A DNA stretch of 12,410 nt from Chitinophagaceae bacterium UBA5175 (lineage in GTDB: Bacteria > Bacteroidota > Bacteroidia > Chitinophagales > Chitinophagaceae), in assembly GCA_002413325.1 (NCBI GenBank), contig DHWT01000268.1, forward strand, positions 229 through 12,638, given 5' to 3'. Position numbers and translations under genes: made by a program. Below the pieces are notes generated by a model, which searched no databases, was not told the DNA's origin, and saw only the letters and a program-made list of their open reading frames with translations. This document shows positions 1 to 6,209 of the stretch, piece by piece (the first letter of the stretch is position 1; every line of letters begins with the position of its first letter).

Positions 1-806
1 AAAGAAATGATTTTCGAAAGGGTATGGACATGGGGGCAGATGATTATCTCACTAAACCATTTACAGGTACTGAATTACTCAATGCAGTTGACAGCCGCCT
101 GAAGAAAAACGAATCCTTAAAACAGGTAATCGCTTCCGGATTGGAAGGCATGAAGCAGTTAATGGAAGCTGCCGGCACCAAAACATCTCTTCAATCACTG
201 AGTGAGGGCCGGCCAGTTAATAAATATAAAAGGAAACAGGTCATTTATTCAGAAGGTAATCATCCCAGTGTGCTGTTCTATGTGGTAAAAGGCAAGGTAA
301 AAACCTGCCGTACCAATGAGGATGGTAAGGAGCTGGTGACCAATCTTTTCAGTCCGGGTGATTTTTTTGGTTATACAACCCTGCTGGAAGGGACCACCTA
401 TAAGGATACGGCTAAAGCCATGGAAGAAACTGAACTCGCGATCATACCCAAGGAGGAATTTGATGAATTGGTCAACAAGAATCCCGGGGTAACAAAGAAA
501 TTAATTCAGTTACTTGTAAAAAATATATCTGAAAAGGAAGACAATCTCCTGAACCTGGCCTATAATTCCCTGCGTAAAAAAGTGGCTGAGGCCCTTGTGT
601 TACTGGATAAAAAATACAATGAAAAGAGTGAGAAAAAATTTACGATTGACCTCAGCCGGGAAAGCCTGGCAAATATTGCCGGTACAGCTAAGGAATCCCT
701 AATCAGGACCCTGGGTGATTTTCAGAATGAAAAACTGATTGAAATAAAGAAAGACGGTACCATTTCCATCCTGAATCCGGTTAAGCTCGGGAAACTGCTG
801 AATTAA
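1..806 (+). CDS. Response regulator: receiver domain fused to Crp/Fnr-type sensor and HTH (5' end outside window)
   Basis: Partial gene. The frame is open to the left edge (codons from base 3 read RNDFRKG, then the ATG at 24), so that ATG is internal and most of the receiver lies outside the window. Visible parts, numbered from the internal Met: the receiver end with the conserved lysine (GADDYLTKPF, residues 4-13), a linker, a cyclic-nucleotide-binding-like beta barrel (about 66-160; GDFFG at 112-116), the long dimerisation helix (about 165-200), and a Crp-type winged HTH (about 208-258). The recognition helix is TAKESLIRTL (221-230). Its Glu224 and Arg228 match the Glu and Arg that Crp and FNR use to read the TGA core. 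FNR's cysteine cluster is absent from the visible part, so an iron-sulphur oxygen sensor is unlikely. It probably acts as a cytoplasmic, phosphorylation-controlled transcription factor. Its ligand is unknown. It is the best candidate to bind the FNR-like boxes found further along the window. Confidence 0.9.
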   Translation, partial: RNDFRKGMDMGADDYLTKPFTGTELLNAVDSRLKKNESLKQVIASGLEGMKQLMEAAGTKTSLQSLSEGRPVNKYKRKQVIYSEGNHPSVLFYVVKGKVKTCRTNEDGKELVTNLFSPGDFFGYTTLLEGTTYKDTAKAMEETELAIIPKEEFDELVNKNPGVTKKLIQLLVKNISEKEDNLLNLAYNSLRKKVAEALVLLDKKYNEKSEKKFTIDLSRESLANIAGTAKESLIRTLGDFQNEKLIEIKKDGTISILNPVKLGKLLN

Positions 807-828
807 TTTTTCCCTTTAGATGGATAAA

Positions 829-857
829 AAGCCCTGCTGTTCAGGACAGCAGGGCTT
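829..857 (-). terminator. Intrinsic terminator between convergent genes
   Basis: A perfect 11-bp GC-rich stem (830-840 with 846-856, extended by one A-T pair) encloses the 5-nt loop TCAGG. On the minus strand the stem is followed at once by TTTTTATCC, so it is a good rho-independent terminator for the small heat-shock gene ending at 878. On the plus strand it follows the receiver-Crp stop by 23 bp but has only a short T/A tail, so it may end that transcript less efficiently. Confidence 0.85.
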
Positions 858-877
858 ATAGTCAACCACCGGATCAT

Positions 878-1318
878 TTATCTTACATCGATGTGTTTCG
901 CTGATGGCTTTTTTACTTCTTCTTTACGGGGTAAATGAATTTTCAACAGGCCATCTTCATACTTTGCTTCTATCTTTTCTTTCTGGATTTCATCAGGTAG
1001 TGTAAAACAGCGGCGGAAAGAAGAATAGCTGTACTCCCTGCGTGTAAACTTGCTTTCTTTTTCTTCCGTTCTGTCTTCCTTTTCACAACTGATGGTAAGC
1101 ATATTATTTTCTATATCCAGTTTGAAATCTTCTTTTTTCAAACCCGGTGCCGCCACAGTTACGAGATATTCCTCTTTATGTTCGGTTATATTAACTGCGG
1201 GTATTTTCGTGGTGCGATTCAATAAACCTCCATCGAACCATTCATTCCATGGTTTGAAAAAATCGTCAAACAGGGATGGGGTACTCTCAGTTTTTCTTGT
1301 CATTGCCTTTGTTTCCAT
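878..1318 (-). CDS. Small heat-shock protein (Hsp20/alpha-crystallin family)
   Basis: A 146-residue ATP-independent holdase chaperone, expected to form cytoplasmic oligomers that bind unfolding proteins. The N-terminal arm (1-37) is rich in aromatic residues (LFDDFFKPWNEWF). The alpha-crystallin domain spans about 38-134 and contains the family pattern A118-x4-G123-LL-x4-P130. The C-terminal tail carries the I143-x-V145 motif that docks into a neighbouring subunit. Length and layout are normal for the family. The start is fixed by a strong Shine-Dalgarno sequence (AAAGGAGG on the minus strand, complement of 1323-1330) five bases before the ATG, unusual next to the other genes here. A promoter with an FNR-like box lies just upstream (1361-1426), and a terminator follows the gene. 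It is the last of three minus-strand genes but probably has its own promoter. Confidence 0.95.
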   Translation of the reverse strand: METKAMTRKTESTPSLFDDFFKPWNEWFDGGLLNRTTKIPAVNITEHKEEYLVTVAAPGLKKEDFKLDIENNMLTISCEKEDRTEEKESKFTRREYSYSSFRRCFTLPDEIQKEKIEAKYEDGLLKIHLPRKEEVKKPSAKHIDVR

Positions 1319-1322
1319 AAAA

Positions 1323-1330
1323 CCTCCTTT
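1323..1330 (-). promoter_or_regulatory. Strong Shine-Dalgarno site of the small heat-shock gene
   Basis: The minus strand reads AAAGGAGG, four to five bases before the ATG at 1318. It is a near-complete anti-16S match. Most genes in the window start without one, so this gene is probably translated at a high rate. It also selects the ATG at 1318 over the in-frame Met at codon 6. Confidence 0.75.
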
Positions 1331-1360
1331 GTTTTAGTATTAAAGAATCATGTTTCGATG

Positions 1361-1426
1361 TAAAAGTATCTGATGTTTCATCCTGAATCAAAGACGTTGG
1401 TCAACCGGATTACTGATATGGATCAT
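1361..1426 (-). promoter_or_regulatory. Candidate promoter with FNR-like box for the 878-1318 heat-shock gene
   Basis: Read on the minus strand, a -33 element TTTG (complement of 1389-1392) is followed after 20 bp by TACTTTTA (complement of 1361-1368), close to the Bacteroidota -7 consensus TAnnTTTG. Upstream lies the dyad TGAT-ATGG-ATCA (14-bp frame 1413-1426), whose centre is 51.5 bp from the first T of the -7 element. Transcription would start near 1357, giving a leader of about 40 nt and placing the box near -62, a class I Crp/Fnr activator position. The box sits just downstream of the stop codon of the preceding receiver gene. Confidence 0.6.
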
Positions 1427-1430
1427 TTTC

Positions 1431-1796
1431 CTATTCCCCCAGCCCGGAAGAGACTGCACGCATCAATTGTTCTTCTGTAAAGGGTTTAATAAGATAATGA
1501 CTGGCTCCTTCCGAGAGCCCGAATTGGATATCGGTTTTATCTGCCCGGGCAGTAAGGAAAATTAAAGGGATCAGGGCGATCGGTTTACTTGTTCTCAGGA
1601 GTTTCAGTACGGTGAACCCGTCCATACCGGGCATTGATATATCGCAGATTACAAGGTCTGGTATCTCACAGTGGGCAATTTCAAGACCTGATTTGCCATT
1701 GGCTGCTGTTAAAGCTTCGTACCCGTTAAAGATCAATAACTCAGCTACATTTTCCCGGATCTCCGGATTGTCTTCAATAACCAGGATTCTTTTCAT
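1431..1796 (-). CDS. Receiver-only response regulator (CheY-like)
   Basis: A 121-residue single receiver domain with no output domain. The key residues are present: acidic pocket E8 and D9 (VIEDN), phospho-acceptor D52 (ICDISMPGMDG), T82 (FLTAR) and K104 (LIKPF). It would accept phosphate from a histidine kinase and act by protein-protein contact or as a phosphate sink. It lies between two small heat-shock genes on the same strand, 88 bp after one and 112 bp before the other. I see no separate promoter with an FNR-like box in front of it, so it may be read from the promoter at 2357-2422. There is no Shine-Dalgarno sequence; the ATG at 1796 follows an A/T-only stretch and gives the usual MKRILVIEDN start. 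It closely resembles the receiver at 5018-5392 and what is visible of the receiver-Crp protein. Confidence 0.92.
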   Translation of the reverse strand: MKRILVIEDNPEIRENVAELLIFNGYEALTAANGKSGLEIAHCEIPDLVICDISMPGMDGFTVLKLLRTSKPIALIPLIFLTARADKTDIQFGLSEGASHYLIKPFTEEQLMRAVSSGLGE

Positions 1797-1884
1797 TAAA
1801 AAAAAGATATGCTTGGAACCTGGGTAAATCCAGATTCACATTTACCGGGCAGGGAGCTCCGTAACGAAAAACCTGTTCAAAGTC

Positions 1885-2328
1885 TTAATAAACTACGATC
1901 CTGGAATGCCGGCGTTTCCCCCGGCGAATCACTTTCGGAACGTGTAATCGAAGTACCCCGGATAAATATTCGGCACTGGTAAATAAGGTATCTGAATTGT
2001 CCGGTAAAGTGATCTTGCGTTCGAAACCATCATATTCCCTTTCCTGCAATTGGAATTTTTCTTTTCTTTCCAATGCGGGTTTCCTCTGTATTATGCCAAT
2101 GGATAATGTATTTCCGCAGCCCCGGATAAAAAAATCTTCCCTTTTTGCACCGGGTACCGCCATTTCAACCTGGTATAAATCGTTTGTTTCCACCAGGTTA
2201 AAAGGCGGTAAATCATTTTTGTCCTTCTCGAGGTGTTTTAATCCGGCCTTTACTACGGAGTCCTCTTGCGAAGGCATAAATACGCCCGGATACACCAGAC
2301 TTTCCTTATGGTTTACGGATTCACTCAT
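1885..2328 (-). CDS. Divergent small heat-shock protein (Hsp20/alpha-crystallin family)
   Basis: A 147-residue member of the Hsp20 family, clearly different from the one at 878-1318. The alpha-crystallin domain spans about 42-133: FNLVETNDLYQVEMAVPG in the first strands, REYDGFERKITLPD in the middle, and the terminal A119-x4-G124-VL-x4-P131 pattern. A basic tail (RRGKRRHSR) leads to I144-V-V146, a C-terminal IxV-type docking motif. The N-terminal arm is polar and lacks the Phe/Trp-rich segment of its neighbour, so substrate binding or oligomer form may differ, or the two may co-assemble (inference). No Shine-Dalgarno sequence precedes the ATG; the leader is an A-rich run. The promoter candidate with an FNR-like box is at 2357-2422. 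The gene is divergent from the histidine kinase. Confidence 0.9.
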   Translation of the reverse strand: MSESVNHKESLVYPGVFMPSQEDSVVKAGLKHLEKDKNDLPPFNLVETNDLYQVEMAVPGAKREDFFIRGCGNTLSIGIIQRKPALERKEKFQLQEREYDGFERKITLPDNSDTLFTSAEYLSGVLRLHVPKVIRRGKRRHSRIVVY

Positions 2329-2356
2329 TTTTTTTGTTTTCTGGATAATGAAAGTG

Positions 2357-2422
2357 GAAAATTACAGGAACCCGTAATTGAAGTGAATGACGGGGGTTTC
2401 CCGAAACAATGATTTTGGTCAT
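2357..2422 (-). promoter_or_regulatory. Candidate promoter with FNR-like box for the 1885-2328 heat-shock gene
   Basis: On the minus strand, TAATTTTC (complement of 2357-2364) resembles the -7 element TAnnTTTG. A weak TTC stands in the -33 place after 20 bp. The dyad ATGAT-TTTG-GTCAT (2409-2422, plus strand) is centred 51.5 bp upstream of the first T, the same distance as in front of the other heat-shock gene. The arms extend to AATGAT/ATCATT on the outer register. A small dyad GTTTC-CC-GAAAC (2396-2407) abuts it. Confidence 0.55.
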
Positions 2423-2491
2423 CATTCCGGTTTTTGTGTAATTTATTCATGAAATGCCCGGGATTCTTTTCCTTCAGGGATATAAACCGGT

Positions 2492-2557
2492 ATGACTTTA
2501 ATCAATCAGCTAAGTGACTTAATTCAGCTTATTAGCTGGTTCTCAATATTATATTGC
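2492..2557 (+). promoter_or_regulatory. Candidate promoter with FNR-like box for the histidine kinase
   Basis: The dyad ATGAC-TTTA-ATCAA (2492-2505) is centred 51.5 bp upstream of the first T of TATATTGC (2550-2557), a partial match to TAnnTTTG. No good -33 TTG is present, as expected of an activator-dependent promoter. Transcription would begin near 2561, about 59 nt before the ATG. A separate 7-bp inverted repeat, CAGCTAA/TTAGCTG (2507-2513 and 2532-2538), covers the -33 area. Confidence 0.45.
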
Positions 2558-2619
2558 TGTCCAAACATAAAAAGCCCATGACAGGTGAACAGTAAAGTTT
2601 TCATTAAAGAGCGGTATTC

Positions 2620-4842
2620 ATGAAGAAAACCAGAAATGAAGTTTTGAAATCACAGGATTTGATCCATTCTGTTTTTAATACCACAGATATAGGCATTGCC
2701 GTGATAGATGAAACGGGCCGGTATATAAAAACCAATGATGGTTATAATAAAATGCTGGGATATGAAAGCGGTGAACTGGATGGCAGGTTATATACATGTA
2801 CAATTCCCCCGGGTCATAAAAAGGAGGTTCGTGATAAATTAGATGTACTATTTTCAAAAGGAAAGGGGGAGGAAGAAAGTCAGATTATTAAAAAAAACGG
2901 TGAAACGGTTTTTGTTTACTGGACAGCCAAATTAATCCACAGTACGGATGCCTGTAAATTGTTGATGGTAACCATTCGTGATATTACTGAAGCCAGAAAA
3001 TACAGGAATCTTTTCCTGAATACTGAAAAAATAGCCCAGATTGCAGGCTGGGAATATGATGTGCCTTCAGGAAAAATCACACGTACGGATGAAATGTACC
3101 ATATTCTTGGAATCACCGGGTCGGTTTTAAATAAACTGACAACCGAAAAAAGACTGGAAACCATTTATGACTCCGTTTCTCTGCCCGTGATCCGGAAAGC
3201 CTGGAATGAGGCCCTTCGGCAGGGAAAGCCTTTTGATCTTCAATTGTCAATAAACAAAGGTAAATATGGCAAGAAATGGATCCGGATTACCGGTACGCCG
3301 GAATTTTTGAATTCAAAAATCATTAAAATCAATGGCACCCTGCATGATATAACCCATCAGAAGGAAACGGAACTGGAGCTGGAACGTTTATCACTGGTGG
3401 CCAGTAAAACCAATAATGCCGTTTTTATTACGGACGGGCTGGGTAAAACCATTTGGGTCAATGAAAGTTTTGAAAAATTAACGGGCTATAAAAAATCGGA
3501 AATAATCGGTAAAAAGCCCGGGGAATTATTGCAGGGACCGGAAACAGATCCTGTTGTTACAGATCGAATGAGTAAGCGGTTAAAAAAGCGTTTGCCGGTG
3601 TCGGAAATAATAAAAAATTACAAAAAGGACGGTACGGATTTCTGGATCAATATGGATATCGCCCCGGTTTTTAAGAACAACCACCTGGAAAATTTTATAG
3701 GTGTGGGAATCGATGTCACCGAATTGATTCACGCCAGGGAAGCGGAAAAAATAAAAGAAGCACTGGAGCACCGGCAAAAACTTTTCAATTCTATCGCAAG
3801 AAATTTCCCGGACGGCATCATCGGCGTATTGGATAAAAGGTTGCATTACGTTTTTGTGGGGGGGGCTGAAATAAGAAAATTGGGTTTGACTCCTGAGAAA
3901 TTCATTGGAGATAACATTTTTAACCATCTTTCTGAAAAAAGTAATGCGGCAGCTGCACCCTTCCTGAAGAAAGCGCTGGACGGCGAATCCGTTATGTTTG
4001 AAGCCGAAATGAAGGGGCAGATCTATTCGATCAGCGCCGTGCCCTTGCCGGGGAGTGATAAAAAGGAAACGCAGTTATTGGTGGTTCTTTACAACATAAC
4101 ACAAAGAAAAAAGGCAGAAGAACATGTAAGAGAAGCACTTGCCCAGCAAATGGAACTGAATGAACTGAAATCAAAATTTGTATCCATTGCATCACATGAA
4201 TTCAGGACACCTCTGAGTACGATTCTTTCTTCCACTTTTCTTATTTCAAAATACAGCCAGTCGCACGATCAGGGAAAAGCACAAAAGCATATAGACCGGA
4301 TAGAAACTTCAGTTCGGACACTTACGGATATACTCAACGATTTCCTTTCGCTGGGCCGGATTGAAGATGGAAAAGTGGAGAATATGGTCAGTGAGTTTAA
4401 TGTGGTTGAGTTCTGCGATACACTTACAGATGAGGTTCAGCCTACCCTGAAGAAAGGACAAGCCATTATCTATCATCACGAAGGGATGAATCATATTTTT
4501 TCACTCGACAGGCAACATCTCAGGAATGTATTGGTTAACCTGCTTTCCAATGCTTCCAAATATTCACCAGAAGGTAAAACAATCTGGCTAACCTCGGTCT
4601 ATACGAACGGACATATGGAGTTTATTATAAAAGATGAAGGCATTGGCATACCGGTTTCCGATCAGCCGCGTCTTTTCCAGACATTTTTCAGGGCCAATAA
4701 TGCGGTCAATATCCAGGGAACCGGTATGGGTCTCCATATTGTGAAACGCTTTTTGGATATCATGGGAGGCAGGATTCAGTTTACCAGCGAAGAGAACAAA
4801 GGGTCAACTTTCAGCATTCAGTTCCCTTCGGCCATTCAATAA
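2620..4842 (+). CDS. Soluble multi-PAS sensor histidine kinase
   Basis: A 740-residue kinase with no signal peptide or membrane segment, hence cytoplasmic sensing. Four PAS-type domains can be traced: about 10-126, 136-248, 255-372 and 385-498. The first three end in the usual D-I/V-T-E/H junction (RDITEAR, HDITHQK, IDVTELI) and the fourth in YNITQRK. The HisKA domain has the phospho-acceptor H526 in SHEFRTPLS. The HATPase domain shows the N box (LLSNASKYSPEG, about 641-652), G1 (DEGIGIP, 672-678), F box (FQTFFRA) and G2 (GTGMGLHIVKRF, 700-711), so it should be active. The third PAS has the LOV-like string LLQGPETD (303-310), but KKPGE replaces the photoactive NCRF motif, so flavin photochemistry is unlikely. 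No receiver is attached, so partners must be in trans; the receivers at 1431-1796 and 5018-5392 and the receiver-Crp protein are the natural candidates. The ligand is unknown. Confidence 0.95.
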   Translation: MKKTRNEVLKSQDLIHSVFNTTDIGIAVIDETGRYIKTNDGYNKMLGYESGELDGRLYTCTIPPGHKKEVRDKLDVLFSKGKGEEESQIIKKNGETVFVYWTAKLIHSTDACKLLMVTIRDITEARKYRNLFLNTEKIAQIAGWEYDVPSGKITRTDEMYHILGITGSVLNKLTTEKRLETIYDSVSLPVIRKAWNEALRQGKPFDLQLSINKGKYGKKWIRITGTPEFLNSKIIKINGTLHDITHQKETELELERLSLVASKTNNAVFITDGLGKTIWVNESFEKLTGYKKSEIIGKKPGELLQGPETDPVVTDRMSKRLKKRLPVSEIIKNYKKDGTDFWINMDIAPVFKNNHLENFIGVGIDVTELIHAREAEKIKEALEHRQKLFNSIARNFPDGIIGVLDKRLHYVFVGGAEIRKLGLTPEKFIGDNIFNHLSEKSNAAAAPFLKKALDGESVMFEAEMKGQIYSISAVPLPGSDKKETQLLVVLYNITQRKKAEEHVREALAQQMELNELKSKFVSIASHEFRTPLSTILSSTFLISKYSQSHDQGKAQKHIDRIETSVRTLTDILNDFLSLGRIEDGKVENMVSEFNVVEFCDTLTDEVQPTLKKGQAIIYHHEGMNHIFSLDRQHLRNVLVNLLSNASKYSPEGKTIWLTSVYTNGHMEFIIKDEGIGIPVSDQPRLFQTFFRANNAVNIQGTGMGLHIVKRFLDIMGGRIQFTSEENKGSTFSIQFPSAIQ

Positions 4843-4911
4843 TCTTTCCATTTACCCGTTCCTTCTCTGGCAGGTTTATGCCCGGACTGGTAACGGGAAT
4901 AATCATAAGGG

Positions 4912-4977
4912 ATGACCATTGTCATTTTCCCCGGCCTTTTAACATCTTACTTTTAACAAAATATGGATATATATGTC
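4912..4977 (+). promoter_or_regulatory. Candidate promoter with FNR-like box for the second receiver gene
   Basis: The perfect dyad ATGAC-CATT-GTCAT (4912-4925) is centred 51.5 bp upstream of TATATGTC (4970-4977), a partial -7 match, with TTA 20 bp before it as a weak -33. Transcription would start near 4981. This lies after the ATG at 4973, so the protein must start at the later ATG (5018), in agreement with the Shine-Dalgarno evidence there. Confidence 0.5.
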
Positions 4978-5003
4978 TAATCCGGTTGAGCATGCAAAAC
5001 TTC

Positions 5004-5010
5004 GGGAGGA
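5004..5010 (+). promoter_or_regulatory. Shine-Dalgarno site that sets the start of the second receiver gene
   Basis: GGGAGGA is placed seven bases before the ATG at 5018. It makes 5018 the start rather than the in-frame ATG at 4973, which has no such site and would add 15 residues that receivers lack. Confidence 0.8.
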
Positions 5011-5017
5011 TGAATTT

Positions 5018-5392
5018 ATGAAAACGATTTTGGTAATAGAAGAGGATAAGATGATGCGCGAAAATACCACTGAGATTCTGGAACTTTCAAATTACCGGGT
5101 ATTGTCGGTTGAAAATGGCAACAGAGGACTTGAAATTGCGTTAGATAAGCATCCGGATGTGATCATTTGTGATGAGATGTTGCCCCGTATGGATGGATTG
5201 AAAATTTTAAAAAAAATCAGGATGACGGACGGGTTGCATAAAATTCCTTTTATTTTGATAACGGCACCCGATGGAAGAACAGGTGAAATCAACGGCGTAT
5301 ATGAAGGGGCAAGTGAATACCTGGCTAAACCTTTTGAGGGTGATGAATTATTGCGGATTGTGGCAAAATGCCTGAAGGAAACAGATGACTGA
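5018..5392 (+). CDS. Receiver-only response regulator (CheY-like)
   Basis: A 124-residue receiver domain without output domain, starting MKTILVIEED. It has E9 and D10 in the acidic pocket, phospho-acceptor D52 (IICDEMLPRMDG), T82 (LITAP) and K104 (LAKPF). The usual D at position 9 is E here, which often still binds magnesium but can change phosphorylation kinetics. An in-frame ATG at 4973 would lengthen the protein, but the Shine-Dalgarno site at 5004-5010 and the candidate promoter both favour 5018. It follows the histidine kinase by 175 bp and probably has its own promoter (4912-4977). It is similar along its whole length to the receiver at 1431-1796; its phosphate could be exchanged with the kinase as an output, sink or relay (inference). 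Confidence 0.93.
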   Translation: MKTILVIEEDKMMRENTTEILELSNYRVLSVENGNRGLEIALDKHPDVIICDEMLPRMDGLKILKKIRMTDGLHKIPFILITAPDGRTGEINGVYEGASEYLAKPFEGDELLRIVAKCLKETDD

Positions 5393-5456
5393 CTCATCCG
5401 CAATTCCTTTGGCACTTACATGATCGGTTACCCATTTATTTACCTGTCTATTCGGT

Positions 5457-5490
5457 GTATGACGTTCGATGGTCATACCGTTTTGTTTAT
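5457..5490 (+). terminator. Possible terminator of the second receiver gene
   Basis: A perfect 7-bp stem, GTATGAC (5457-5463) with GTCATAC (5472-5478), has an 8-nt loop and is followed by CGTTTTGTTTAT. It lies 65 bp after the receiver stop. The stem is short and AT-leaning for a terminator. The arms also contain ATGAC/GTCAT, the half-sites of the FNR-like boxes, with a wider spacer, so a protein-binding site is the alternative. Confidence 0.4.
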
Positions 5491-5562
5491 TTATTCCGGA
5501 AAGTTTATAAAGACAACTATAATCTGAATGAGGGAACTAACCGGAATCATGAATAATAAAAA

Positions 5563-5649
5563 ATGAGAAATATCATGTGTCTTGATGACTAAGATCATGG
5601 TAGAAAAAACTGTGAAGTAACCGGATTGAAAACTAATATAGTATTTTAC
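5563..5649 (+). promoter_or_regulatory. Candidate promoter with two FNR-like boxes for the DUF2784-like gene
   Basis: The proximal dyad ATGAC-TAAG-ATCAT (5585-5598) is centred 50.5 bp upstream of TATTTTAC (5642-5649), a partial -7 element. A second, slightly imperfect dyad ATGAG-AAAT-ATCAT (5563-5576) lies exactly 22 bp further upstream, two helical turns. No convincing -33 TTG is present. The predicted leader is only about 11 nt. Confidence 0.4.
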
Positions 5650-5663
5650 AGCTAGTCAATTGT

Positions 5664-6062
5664 ATGTGGTACCAGGTGCTCAATTATTTTTTCTTTGTTT
5701 TTCATACCCTTTTCACTTTATTTAATATAACCGGGTGGATATTTCCGAAAACAAGGAAATGGAACCTGGTTACACTTTTACTGACAGCTTTCTCCTGGTT
5801 TGTGCTGGGCATCTGGTACGGTTGGGGATATTGTTATTGTACGGACTGGCATTGGAGGGTTCGTGAGCTCCTGGGTTACCACGACCAGCGCAGGTCTTAC
5901 ATTCATTTTTTGTTACTAAAACTAACCGGAATTGATTTCAATGAGCAGATGGTGGAACGGGCAACCCTGATTGTTTTCCTCCTGAGCCTGATGATGAGTG
6001 TATGTTTGAATGCAGCAGATTTTAAGAAAAGCCGGCAGGAACGAATCAGGGGCGTCCGGTAA
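5664..6062 (+). CDS. Four-helix membrane protein, DUF2784-like
   Basis: A 132-residue hydrophobic protein with about four membrane helices: roughly 5-27, 35-55, an amphipathic or re-entrant region around 80-90, and 100-118. The segment WGYCYCTDWHWRVRELLGY (about 54-72) matches what I recall of DUF2784 proteins, in which a Cys-containing turn after the second helix is followed by a conserved acidic residue, LR/VRE and a glycine. The biochemical role of that family is not known. No signal peptidase site is seen, and the C-terminus is basic (KKSRQERIRGVR), suggesting it faces the cytoplasm. It has its own FNR-like promoter region (5563-5649). The next gene starts 147 bp on. The family assignment is from memory of the motif, not from a search. 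Confidence 0.7.
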   Translation: MWYQVLNYFFFVFHTLFTLFNITGWIFPKTRKWNLVTLLLTAFSWFVLGIWYGWGYCYCTDWHWRVRELLGYHDQRRSYIHFLLLKLTGIDFNEQMVERATLIVFLLSLMMSVCLNAADFKKSRQERIRGVR

Positions 6063-6209
6063 ATTCCGGTTTATAATGTATAATAAACGGATGATTTGTT
6101 ATGAAACCGGAGCAGGTTATCAGGGCAGGTAACCAGAGAATGCAAAAACACCGTAAAAAGGTAATTTCAGCACATCTTTCGGCGTTTTTTGATAACTTTG
6201 CAACGGGTG

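Noticed and set aside
1823..1846. Inverted repeat GGTAAAT/ATTTACC before the receiver gene
   Set aside because: Only 7 AT-rich base pairs with a 10-nt spacer, no T tract and no fixed relation to a promoter. It may be chance.
4973..5017. Longer N-terminus of the second receiver from the ATG at 4973
   Set aside because: The extra 15 residues are absent from receivers, a strong Shine-Dalgarno sequence points to 5018, and the candidate transcription start lies after 4973.
5528..5566. Tiny open frame of 12 codons in the gap before the DUF2784-like gene
   Set aside because: No Shine-Dalgarno sequence, no promoter before it, and it runs into the distal FNR-like dyad. Chance is the simplest explanation.
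6066..6090. Imperfect repeat CCG-G-TTTAT / ATAAACGG after the DUF2784-like gene as terminator
   Set aside because: The stem is AT-rich with a bulge and no T tract follows. The evidence is too weak to call.
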